Source: Gammaproteobacteria bacterium (GTDB lineage Bacteria > Pseudomonadota > Gammaproteobacteria > JAKEHO01). Taken from it: a DNA stretch of 64,000 nt. Where the stretch lies: NCBI GenBank assembly GCA_022614965.1, contig JAKEHO010000008.1:1-64000 (forward strand). The letters run 5' to 3'. Each line of letters opens with the position of its first letter. Position 1 is the first letter of the stretch. Made by a program: the position numbers and the translations under genes. The notes beneath the pieces are model-generated. The model saw only the letters and a list, made by a program, of their open reading frames with translations. It did not search any database and was not told the DNA's origin. This document shows positions 1-8,718 of this stretch, piece after piece.

Positions 1-1
1 C

Positions 2-589
2 TTTCTTAATTTGGCAATTGAACAGCCCGATTCTGAGGAAAAAGAGGCGCTGGACGTGCTAAAGAATGAGGTGGCGATCTCCGAGCGAATCATTAGCAGC
101 CTGCTTGATTTTGCCCGCCCTCGAACACCGACGCGAGAGAAAGTGGATGTCAACGACCTAATTCAAGAAACGTTGGCTCGCATCTCCGTACCAGTCAATA
201 TTCGGGTGACCTGCACGCTGGCTCAGGAGCTTCCGCCTGTCTTGGTCGATCCGTATCAACTCTCCCAGGTGTTCCGAAATCTTTTCCATAATGCTCGTCA
301 GGCAATGCCGAACGGTGGGCGGTTGGTCGTAAAAACCGAAGCCACCGAGCCGGGGTGGGTAGCTGTGATCATTGCGGATACCGGAGAAGGTATCGCCAAG
401 GAAAACTTAGACAGGATCTACGAGCCGCTCTTCACGACCAAGGCCAAAGGGATTGGACTCGGTCTGGCAGTCGTTAAGACTCTGGTGGAACGGCATAATG
501 GCACCATCGAGGTGACAAGTGAGGTCGGCACGGGCAGCACCTTCACTGTGAAGTTGCCACGCGGTGAAACACAGGAGCACTCCAATTAA
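2..589 (+). CDS. Sensor histidine kinase, C-terminal part (truncated by window start)
   Basis: Open frame from base 2; HisKA-like segment then HATPase motifs (FRNLFHNARQAMPNGG, DTGEGI, GIGLGLAVVKTLVERHNG). Confidence 0.9.
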   Translation, partial: FLNLAIEQPDSEEKEALDVLKNEVAISERIISSLLDFARPRTPTREKVDVNDLIQETLARISVPVNIRVTCTLAQELPPVLVDPYQLSQVFRNLFHNARQAMPNGGRLVVKTEATEPGWVAVIIADTGEGIAKENLDRIYEPLFTTKAKGIGLGLAVVKTLVERHNGTIEVTSEVGTGSTFTVKLPRGETQEHSN

Positions 590-956
590 CGGAGAAAACG
601 GAAAAACCAGTATCCTGATCGTCGATGACGACGTCAACCTTGGTAAATCAATGTCGCTTGTCCTGCGGCGAAAGGGCTACGCCGTTACCACCGCTAAGGA
701 CGGGCCGGAGGCGATTGCCATGATGACTGAAAGGCCTTTTGACACGGTCTTTATGGACATTAAGATGCCTTCGATGGATGGTGTAGCGGCGTATCGAGGT
801 ATCAAACGCATCCGGCCTGGTGCGGTCGTGGTCATGATGACCGCGTACGCTGTGGACGACCTGGTAGATGAAGCGCTTCAAGAAGGCGCCTACGGTATTC
901 TCTACAAACCATTGGATATTGAACGGGTGATCGCCGTTATTGAGAGGGCACAGTAA
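564..956 (+). CDS. Single-domain response regulator (CheY-like receiver)
   Basis: ILIVDDDVNLG, VFMDIKMPSMDG, MMTAYA, YKPLD receiver motifs; overlaps end of upstream kinase. Confidence 0.88.
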   Translation: MKHRSTPINGENGKTSILIVDDDVNLGKSMSLVLRRKGYAVTTAKDGPEAIAMMTERPFDTVFMDIKMPSMDGVAAYRGIKRIRPGAVVVMMTAYAVDDLVDEALQEGAYGILYKPLDIERVIAVIERAQ

Positions 957-1126
957 AAATGCATCGTCTGCTAAGTTCATCTACGCAAGTGCATTCTTGT
1001 TGGTCGTAGATTTGATGAAGTAACGAAAGTTCGGAATAAAACGGACACGCTTTTGGAATCTTGCTGGAGATTGTTTGACTTATACCCCTCGAACCCCGCA
1101 ATACATTAATTCATCGGACAGGCGAT

Positions 1127-3097
1127 ATGAGCGACAAGGCGAGCGTCCTGATTGTTGATGATGACGAAGGGACCCGCCGGAGCCTCGCCCTTGTATTTTC
1201 AAATAAGGGTTACGAAGTGGCAACTGCTTCTTCGGCGCGCGAGGCCTTGGATAACGCGCGAGAAAGGAAATTCAACGTCACATTAGTCGATGTCAGACTG
1301 CCTGATATGGAAGGCGTCGACCTTCTTGCGCATTTTAAGAACCAATCGCCTGACACGGCACTCATTATGATCACCGGGTACGCGTCGCTGGAAAGCGCGG
1401 TAGGGGCTATAAATAAAGGCGCCTCGGCGTACATCACCAAACCCTTGGACCTCGAGCAGGTCTTGGCTAAGGTCAAGGATGCTGTTGAAAAACAGTCCTT
1501 ACTTGCGCAAAACCGCAGGCTCTATCAGGCCGCTCAGCGTGAATTGTCCGAGCACAAGCAGGCGGAAGAAGCGCTGCGTAAGAGTGAGGAACGATACCGA
1601 TCGCTAGTGGAAGCGACGCGTGTGATCCCGTGGGAGATGGACCTTTTTTCCTGGCAGACGACCTATATCGGACCACAAGCGGTTGCAACCTTTGGCTATT
1701 CGTTGGACGACTGGTACCAAAAGGATTTCTGGCTGAACCACGTGCATCCAGAAGATCAAGCTTTGATTGTTGAATACTATAAATCCGAGTTGACACTCAG
1801 GCAGGATCACGATGTTAAGTACCGGATGCTCACTGCTGATGGCAGGACGATCTGGATCCGAGATTTCGTTAGTGTGGTTCGGAGTGACGAAACTCCCATT
1901 ATGCTCCGCGGAGTTATGGTGAATATCACTGAGCAGACGGAAAAAGATGCACAGCTTCTCCATGCACAGAAAATGGAGGCCATGGGGCAGCTTACCGGTG
2001 GTATTGCCCATGATTTTAACAACTTGTTAACTATCATCACGGGTAATCTTGGCTTGCTCAAGGAGGAGATTGGCGGTGATTCGGACGAGGAGACAAATAA
2101 ATTAATTGATGATGCGCTCTCGGCAGCTCGCGACGGGTCGCAACTAACCCAACGCCTGCTGGCCTTTTCACGTAAACAGTCTCTGAAGCCTCAGCGCGTG
2201 AACATCAATGAAGTCGTTGAAAATTTTGCACGGCTACTAAGCCGTACTCTGGGCGAGGCGATCGATTTGAATATCAAATTAGGTAAGGACGTATCAGCGG
2301 CGGTCGTTGATCCGAGCCAATGCGAAACTGCATTACTTAATCTTGCAATTAACGCTCGGGATGCGATGCTGGAGGGTGGCACGCTCACAATCGAAACCTC
2401 GCGAATCACCATCGGAGCCAATGCGGCTACTGAATTTTCAGAGATCGAACCGGGTAAATATGTTGCGATTACTCTGTCGGACAACGGGGTAGGGATACCA
2501 AAAGAAATGATTGCGCATGTTTGTGAGCCATTTTTTACGACGAAGGAACCCGGGAAAGGCAGTGGCCTTGGGCTCAGCATGGTGTACGGGTTTGCGAGGC
2601 AGTCGGGTGGTGGACTGCGCATCATAAGCGTAAAGGGCGAGGGGACGAGTGTGACTATCGTGCTCCCTGAATCGGCTGTTGATGTCGATGCCGCTATCGA
2701 AGCAGACACTTCATCTGCCTTGCCGCGCGGGACTGAGACGATCTTGGTTGCTGAAGACGAAGCGCGAGTTCGTCGGCTCGCTGTACGTAGTCTACAGAGC
2801 CTCGGCTACCGCGTGTTGGAGGCGGAGAACGCCCCCTCGGCAATTAAAATCCTGCTGTCAGAACATTCAGTTAACCTTTTGTTCAGCGACATTCTGATGC
2901 CAGGGGGGATTAACGGTCGGGAACTGGTGAGTTGGGCAGTGGAAAAGCGTCCTCGATTGAAGGTCGTGCTGACAACGGGCTTTAGCAAGGGTCAGGGTGA
3001 TGTGCGTGGATTGTATCCTGATGCGTTCCCTGTACTCAAGAAACCCTACTCAAAAGAGGAACTTGCTCACCTGATTCGGGCGGCGCTGGACACCTAA
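1127..3097 (+). CDS. Hybrid histidine kinase: receiver-PAS-HisKA-HATPase-receiver
   Basis: VLIVDDDEGTRR/VDVRLPDMEG receiver, PAS-like YRSLVEATRVIPWEMD, GIAHDFNNLLTIITGNL H-box, C-terminal VAEDEARVRRLAVRSL receiver. Confidence 0.9.
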   Translation: MSDKASVLIVDDDEGTRRSLALVFSNKGYEVATASSAREALDNARERKFNVTLVDVRLPDMEGVDLLAHFKNQSPDTALIMITGYASLESAVGAINKGASAYITKPLDLEQVLAKVKDAVEKQSLLAQNRRLYQAAQRELSEHKQAEEALRKSEERYRSLVEATRVIPWEMDLFSWQTTYIGPQAVATFGYSLDDWYQKDFWLNHVHPEDQALIVEYYKSELTLRQDHDVKYRMLTADGRTIWIRDFVSVVRSDETPIMLRGVMVNITEQTEKDAQLLHAQKMEAMGQLTGGIAHDFNNLLTIITGNLGLLKEEIGGDSDEETNKLIDDALSAARDGSQLTQRLLAFSRKQSLKPQRVNINEVVENFARLLSRTLGEAIDLNIKLGKDVSAAVVDPSQCETALLNLAINARDAMLEGGTLTIETSRITIGANAATEFSEIEPGKYVAITLSDNGVGIPKEMIAHVCEPFFTTKEPGKGSGLGLSMVYGFARQSGGGLRIISVKGEGTSVTIVLPESAVDVDAAIEADTSSALPRGTETILVAEDEARVRRLAVRSLQSLGYRVLEAENAPSAIKILLSEHSVNLLFSDILMPGGINGRELVSWAVEKRPRLKVVLTTGFSKGQGDVRGLYPDAFPVLKKPYSKEELAHLIRAALDT

Positions 3098-3243
3098 GCT
3101 AGTTTCCGTTGATGGCCTGCTCCGATCGTTGCCATTCGGGACTAAAATTGCATCAATAGGCTAAGGCGACAGGGACCGCCTTAGACTGATCACTGCCTAG
3201 CATAAATGGCACTAAGACCTGCTGGGGTGAATAGGGGAGGGTC

Positions 3244-4437
3244 ATGAATATGCCCGGAAACCGTGTCTTGATCATGGACGATGATCCCAGGGTCTGCCGT
3301 CTGTTTAAGCGTGTGGCAGAGGGACTGGGTTTTGAAGCCTTTGCCATTGACAACTCGAGCCAATTTGAATCGGCCTACGGTGGATTTGAACCCGATATTA
3401 TCCTGCTTGACCTGCAGATGCCAAAGCTCGATGGCGTGGAGCTCATGCGGTATTTGGTGGGCCAACGTGCCAAGGCTTCGATCATATTGGTCAGCGGTGT
3501 AGACAAAAGCGTGATTGCCACGACGGAACGGCTTGGAAAGTCGCTCGGCCTCAATATCGTCGGCTTGTTAACAAAGCCGATCAATGTCGATGAGATCAAG
3601 GCGCTACTCAGAGGACAGTATCAGGACCGTAAATCCGATCAGCAAAAACCGAGTTCCCTCACCAAGACTGACCTCGCGCGAGCGATCGAACGTAACGAAA
3701 TACTTGTCTGTTACCAGGCAAAGGTCAACGTTGCTTCGCGCCAAATCGTGGGGGTCAAGGCGCTCGCGCGCTGGTGGCATCCGCGGGGAGAGTTAGTATT
3801 TCCGAACGATTTTATCCCATTGGCAGAGGAGACGGGGCTTATTACACCGTTAACGTACAAGGTCCTTGAGACAGCGGTGCAGGATGTCCTGATGTGGCAG
3901 ACTCGGGTGCCGGGACTCACGCTTGCGGTCAAGCTATCCGCCAAGATGCTAAACGACCTGGATCTGCCAGATTGTGTGACACAGATCCTTGATGCCTATC
4001 ACTTTGGCCCCCAACGGTTGGTTTTGGAGGTTTCCGAGAGTGGTGCGATGGCAAGCCCGGCATCGACCATGGATATCCTCGCCCGGCTCAGGCTGAAGGG
4101 TGTGCAGCTTTGTATTGGTGATTTCGGAACGGGCTACTCATCCCTCGTTCAGTTGTACCGATTGCCTTTCCGCGAGCTCAAGGTTGATAAATCCTTCGTT
4201 ATGGAAGCGAGAAAGAGCAACGAAGCCGCCACAATCGTGCGCTCGACTATTGAACTGGCGCGAAGCCTCGACTTGAAAGTCGTCGCTGAGGGGGTGGAAG
4301 ATCAGTCCACCTATGAGTGGCTGGCTGGGCTTGGCTGCCAGGAGTGTCAGGGCTATTACATCAGCCGGCCCCTAGAAGTCCCGAGTTTTCTGAGCTGGTT
4401 GGAGGAACACAATCGCGGTCAGAGCACGCCGCAATAG
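3244..4437 (+). CDS. Response regulator with degenerate EAL domain
   Basis: N-terminal receiver (IMDDDPRVCRLF, LLDLQMPKLDG); C-terminal EAL fold (GDFGTGYSSL, LKVDKSFV, VVAEGVED, QGYYISRPL), but EAL is KAL and NLSA is KLSA. Confidence 0.88.
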   Translation: MNMPGNRVLIMDDDPRVCRLFKRVAEGLGFEAFAIDNSSQFESAYGGFEPDIILLDLQMPKLDGVELMRYLVGQRAKASIILVSGVDKSVIATTERLGKSLGLNIVGLLTKPINVDEIKALLRGQYQDRKSDQQKPSSLTKTDLARAIERNEILVCYQAKVNVASRQIVGVKALARWWHPRGELVFPNDFIPLAEETGLITPLTYKVLETAVQDVLMWQTRVPGLTLAVKLSAKMLNDLDLPDCVTQILDAYHFGPQRLVLEVSESGAMASPASTMDILARLRLKGVQLCIGDFGTGYSSLVQLYRLPFRELKVDKSFVMEARKSNEAATIVRSTIELARSLDLKVVAEGVEDQSTYEWLAGLGCQECQGYYISRPLEVPSFLSWLEEHNRGQSTPQ

Positions 4438-4524
4438 CCAACGCCATCAATAGTGATTAAGAACTTCAGATGACAGTGCTTATGCCGTATAGAACACGAG
4501 GAACTGTCGCTCATCGCAATCGCT

Positions 4525-5925
4525 TTAGCCGGGAGCATGATTGACTATACGAGAGTGCGCAACGTCCTTTTCTTGGATCCCAAGGAAGATTGGCTCTCCA
4601 CCTGCGCGATAGATGTTAATTTTCGCGTTATAAACATTCCTTGTAATGGCATGCTTGTCGGTTATCTGGTATTTGCTAATTTTGAATCTGCCATCCTTAC
4701 CTCGTCGGCCGGTCAGGTAACACTTGATTGATTCGATCTTTTCGCCTGAAAGCTCGATGCCACGGAGCTTTGATAGACTTCCTTGCAACCTATCAATGAA
4801 ACTCACCGTATCAATGCCAAGCAACTTTGCGTCTGGACGATCTGAATCTGCGATTTTCGTTTTAAAGTTGCCCACCAAGATCTGCCCCGGTAAGGCGTAG
4901 TCCACTATTCGTGCTAGTTCTATCGTGACATCACCTACGATGTAATTGTACATCGTGGGATGAAGACCTTCTGCTTGGTAGAATTCGTAATCACTGCCTA
5001 TATGAAATGCTGTTTTTAATACAGGCGTGGTATTTCCCTTGGATTTGCTCCTCGCAATTGCATTATCGGCGAGAATGAGATGCATAAAGTGATACAGATT
5101 CATATTTCCCTTTATGCTGCTGTCTCGGTTCCATATATAAAACCCATCACCGGTAGTAGAACGCGCGAAATCGATCGTGATCTTTTTATTAAGCATCTTG
5201 CTATGTGCCGAGTTAGCCGAATAGGCTAGGCTATTTAACTGAGTCATTTGATCGAACGGCTCATAGAGGGAGAACTCCGAAATATCAAACAATGCAACGG
5301 CACGGTTCTCCACATAGCTGAAGCTATATCGCCTGATAATCTCATCGATGAGTCCCGCATCAAGGCTTCCGTCATTGAGCGGAAAAGGAAGCTTTATATG
5401 AGTCGCCTCAAGTTGGAATAACTGTGCAATACGTTCGAGTGTTTCTGGGCTGGCTTGCCTCGTCCCGGTAATCAGATTACGCACGAACGTCTCTCCAGAG
5501 CGACGTGCACCCGGTGCGTTGGCTCCAAATAAGGACTCTTGGTCTGGGATCGACGGATGGGTCGCTAGAAAGGTCGCAATCAAATAATGGGGCACCACAA
5601 GCACGTCTAAACCCGTTTCTCTGGGGCACCAGTTCAAAATGATGTTTCTGCCTAGGCACCAGTGTTGATGCAGCCCATCATCGAGGTGCCGGAGATTGGT
5701 TCGCGCGTGTTCGTTGAGTTTTGTGATGGCCCCCGACGTATCGGTGAAAGACGGGGGTAAGCCGCCAAGGTCACGCGCTTTTTTTCGCATTGCTTTGCTG
5801 GGGTTTAAAGGGATCGCACAATTTATCCGGCGTACGTCTTTGCCGTTCGCTTTTTGTTTGCGACATTCAACTAAATGATGCCGAGCCGCCGCAGGTATCT
5901 TACCGTTGTCGTTTGGCTTGTGCAA
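4525..5925 (-). CDS. Divergent class III nucleotidyl cyclase-like protein with possible XRE-like HTH region
   Basis: ALFDISEFSLY and STTGDGFYIW (candidate metal Asp motifs), FHIGSD..., YIVGDVTIELARIVDYALPGQILVG cyclase-like C terminus; HTH-like GETFVRNLITGTRQASPETLERIAQLFQLE upstream. Confidence 0.6.
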   Translation of the reverse strand: MHKPNDNGKIPAAARHHLVECRKQKANGKDVRRINCAIPLNPSKAMRKKARDLGGLPPSFTDTSGAITKLNEHARTNLRHLDDGLHQHWCLGRNIILNWCPRETGLDVLVVPHYLIATFLATHPSIPDQESLFGANAPGARRSGETFVRNLITGTRQASPETLERIAQLFQLEATHIKLPFPLNDGSLDAGLIDEIIRRYSFSYVENRAVALFDISEFSLYEPFDQMTQLNSLAYSANSAHSKMLNKKITIDFARSTTGDGFYIWNRDSSIKGNMNLYHFMHLILADNAIARSKSKGNTTPVLKTAFHIGSDYEFYQAEGLHPTMYNYIVGDVTIELARIVDYALPGQILVGNFKTKIADSDRPDAKLLGIDTVSFIDRLQGSLSKLRGIELSGEKIESIKCYLTGRRGKDGRFKISKYQITDKHAITRNVYNAKINIYRAGGEPIFLGIQEKDVAHSRIVNHAPG

Positions 5926-6076
5926 AACGCCCCAACGAGCGACCCTCGTCGGTGAGATCTTGGTGCTGAATTGAGCGTGTAGGGGAGGGGAAGGGGCACA
6001 CAGACTGCCCTCGCAGGGTATCCCTCAACTCGCCGCATGAGTCAACCGCTAACGGTTGAAAGAGTATCCCGAGAAG

Positions 6077-6388
6077 TTAGGGACTTGCCACCGTGTAGCG
6101 GTTTGACAGTGCACCGGTAGGCGTGCGCGCGCCGATGCCACCGAGGGTGTGGGAATCGGCCTTGGTGGTGCCTACATAGGCAGTTGAGGCGTTCGTCGTG
6201 ATGCTCAGTGGCCCCGCATTGGTTAGAAATTGGGGGGCAACGTCATCCTCACCTGGGCCTGACAGCACTTCCAGGCGTTCCAGAATGGTGATTCGAAGAT
6301 CCACCTGCACGGACGTCGTCAGCCCCTCGGCGCCGCCCGGTGCGCTACTTCCCTCCGCGTGGGCCTGAAAGCTCATCATGAGGAGCAT
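6077..6388 (-). CDS. Small secreted protein, type-A putative fibre subunit (paralogue of 7703-8125); true start probably upstream
   Basis: VQVDLRITILERLEVL...FLTNAGPLSITTNAS.AYVG matches VHIDFQITIPKLLKVS...ILANSGLVTVTAGGEAFTYVG; ends YTVASP versus YTVAVP. Confidence 0.6.
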   Translation of the reverse strand: MLLMMSFQAHAEGSSAPGGAEGLTTSVQVDLRITILERLEVLSGPGEDDVAPQFLTNAGPLSITTNASTAYVGTTKADSHTLGGIGARTPTGALSNRYTVASP

Positions 6389-6681
6389 CGAGACAGAAAT
6401 GCCCGCCAGCGCGCGACGCGGGTTGCCCAGTTTGCCAAGTTCTGCCCGGGTTTGTTTTTATGGGCGCAGCTTCCGGCACGGCGCAAGAACCGGATTGCGC
6501 CCCTAACTCCTTGAATCACGGCGGCCAGCGCCAACATCCAGACGCCCTCGTTGGCTATGGGGCCCACTGGGCCCGGGCGTGCTGCAGACAATCCTACCGT
6601 CTGTTGCCTCCCAGGCCAGTCTACTGGGCGGGGTATGTCCTCTCAAGGGGCTCGTGGGTCGGCTTTCTCTGCTCGCCAAAA

Positions 6682-6697
6682 TGTGAACTCAATCACA
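6682..6697. promoter_or_regulatory. CRP-type binding site 1 (TGTGA-ACTCAA-TCACA)
   Basis: Perfect TGTGA-N6-TCACA inverted repeat in the divergent intergenic region of the fibre locus. Confidence 0.75.
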
Positions 6698-6713
6698 ATA
6701 ATTATGAAGAAGG

Positions 6714-6729
6714 TGTGATAAGCCTCACA
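6714..6729. promoter_or_regulatory. CRP-type binding site 2 (TGTGA-TAAGCC-TCACA)
   Basis: Second perfect TGTGA-N6-TCACA; centre 32 bp from site 1. Confidence 0.75.
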
Positions 6730-6981
6730 AATATAAAGAATTTATCTCCTCTCAAGTTCGGCGCTCTCCTACGCTTTAAGGCGTAGCACCTCGGGAGGCG
6801 GGAAACGAGCTTACCTGTAGGCATTCTGGGTATCTGAGATGCATGAACACATTCTCGGCCCCGTACGTTCTTTGAGCCGTAACGGTTCTTGCGGCAATTT
6901 TTCAGGTGCCAAGGTGGCGCGGCTTGCGAGCCGCCCCCAAGGCGATTGAGCTGAAACTTAAATAAATTGAAGAGGAGGACC

Positions 6982-7584
6982 ATGAAACTTAAACTTAAAA
7001 CAGTCATGACCACCACGGCTCTGGTAGCGGCGATGGGGTTACCGCAGGTGGCGAAATCGGAGCAAACCCAGGCTAGTGGCGCGGGCCCCTTGTCTACGGC
7101 GGCCCGCCTTGACTTTTCGGTTCAGATACCGCGGTTTCTGAACTTTCGAGTCGGCTCGACCGGTGCCACCATCAATTTAGTGGATTTCAATGTGCCGGAC
7201 ACAAACGTCGGTGACGGCACGAATGTCGCGGGTACTGGCGGTGACATCGGCGGTGGCGTCGTGACGGCCGCCGTGCGCAGCAACGCGGGTCAGGTCACCA
7301 TCACTGAGAGCAACAACAGCGGTGGTGCGGGCTTAAGCAACGGCGCGGGTGCCACCATTCCCTATACCGAGATCTTGACGGCGACGAATGACGGTAACCT
7401 GCCGGCACCGACCTTATCCAATGCGGGCGGCAATACCTCGGCGCCGGTCCTAAATAGCGGCAACGTCACCAATCGCAGCGCCCAGTGGACCTACACGTAT
7501 GACAATACGGCGGTCTACGATTCCGGTACCTACGGTACGTCCGCGAACGGTGGCCGGGTGACCTACACTGCAAGCACGCCCTGA
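6982..7584 (+). CDS. Secreted type-B putative fibre subunit
   Basis: Start with RBS gaggagg; signal peptide MKLKLKTVMTTTALVAAMGLPQVAKS; VGSTGATINLVDFNVP..NVGDGT and terminal GRVTYTASTP shared with the 8215-8718 product. Confidence 0.7.
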   Translation: MKLKLKTVMTTTALVAAMGLPQVAKSEQTQASGAGPLSTAARLDFSVQIPRFLNFRVGSTGATINLVDFNVPDTNVGDGTNVAGTGGDIGGGVVTAAVRSNAGQVTITESNNSGGAGLSNGAGATIPYTEILTATNDGNLPAPTLSNAGGNTSAPVLNSGNVTNRSAQWTYTYDNTAVYDSGTYGTSANGGRVTYTASTP

Positions 7585-7702
7585 TAACGGCAGCGCCCGC
7601 CCCTAACTAGGCGGGCGAGCCGTGTTCCCCGTTTTCCGGTGAACTGAAGTGCGAGAGGTGCGCCTCCTATGCCTATCGGAGTCGGCTTGAGGGCCCCGGG
7701 CA

Positions 7703-8125
7703 ATGCGATTGAAAAGGACCCATCGGCTGCACGCTCTGGCGCTTTGCCTCGTCTGCGCACTCGGAGCGAGCAGAGCACCGACCGCTGCCTATGCTGAGCA
7801 AGGGAGTGTGATCCTAGGAAGCGGCGAGCCGCGTAACCCGCCGCGAACGAGCGTCCACATTGACTTCCAGATCACCATCCCGAAGCTCTTGAAGGTGAGC
7901 TTCCCCTCATCAGGGGATGACACCGCACTACCCCACATTCTCGCCAATTCCGGATTAGTGACCGTCACCGCGGGTGGTGAAGCCTTCACCTATGTGGGCA
8001 TCCGCGAGCGTGAGGGACTTTTGCTCAGCGGCCAGCGGGATGGCTTGTCCTTTGAGCTCGTATCCGGCCCCGGCCTGCAACCCCAGAGCGCGGATGTTGC
8101 CCTCTATACCGTCGCTGTTCCCTGA
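7703..8125 (+). CDS. Secreted type-A putative fibre subunit
   Basis: Signal peptide; paralogous to 6077-6388; ends LYTVAVP. Confidence 0.65.
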   Translation: MRLKRTHRLHALALCLVCALGASRAPTAAYAEQGSVILGSGEPRNPPRTSVHIDFQITIPKLLKVSFPSSGDDTALPHILANSGLVTVTAGGEAFTYVGIREREGLLLSGQRDGLSFELVSGPGLQPQSADVALYTVAVP

Positions 8126-8214
8126 ACGCACGATGGGGGAGCAGACAGCACGAGGCCCGAAAGGCAACTGCAGGCGGGCTCGACGGGGGCCCCTTGTGCT
8201 GCTTTAATAATCCG

Positions 8215-8718
8215 ATGCGTCTGCGAATCATTTTGGCGTTGTTGGCTTTGATCCTGGCCGTCCCCGCCCACGGAGTGACGATTATCCTGGGCAATCGCAC
8301 GCCCGCCCGAATCATCATCCGGGTGGGCTCGCCCGGGGGCACCATCAATCTGGTCAGTTTTGTGGTCCCCGCCGCCAACGTCGGGGATGGTACGGAGATC
8401 ATGAACGCCACGCCCATTCTGGTAAGTGTCGAGTTCCGGGCAGCGCCAGCCAATTCCCGTACCGCAACCCTCACGGCGAACTCCTCCACACCGCTCAATA
8501 ACGGCGCAGGCGGCACGATCCCGTTTACCGAGATCCGCTGGAACGCCTCCGATCCCGATATCCCCTCGGGCCAGTTTACTGGCGGGGTACAGACGCTGAT
8601 GTCGTTCCTGAATAACCGTCAAATTTTTAATGATCACACCTTCTTTTACCGGAACACCCAGGTGTACGCGTCTGGCACCTACACCGGTCGCGTGACGTAT
8701 ACGCTGAGTGTGCCATGA
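8215..8718 (+). CDS. Secreted type-B putative fibre subunit
   Basis: Signal peptide MRLRIILALLALILAVPAHG; VGSPGGTINLVSFVVPAANVGDGTEI and GRVTYTLSVP parallel the 6982 product. Confidence 0.68.
   Translation: MRLRIILALLALILAVPAHGVTIILGNRTPARIIIRVGSPGGTINLVSFVVPAANVGDGTEIMNATPILVSVEFRAAPANSRTATLTANSSTPLNNGAGGTIPFTEIRWNASDPDIPSGQFTGGVQTLMSFLNNRQIFNDHTFFYRNTQVYASGTYTGRVTYTLSVP

Noticed and set aside
6042-6059. Hairpin TCAACCG-ctaa-CGGTTGA downstream of 6077-6388
   Set aside because: Well-formed stem but no T-tract on either strand, so not called as a terminator.
6460-6786. 108-aa plus-strand ORF in the fibre control region
   Set aside because: Runs through the CRP sites and leader, no domain; regulatory reading is better supported.
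6915-6930. Possible sigma54 promoter (TGGCGCGGCTTGCG)
   Set aside because: GG-to-GC spacing is 8 nt rather than the required 10.
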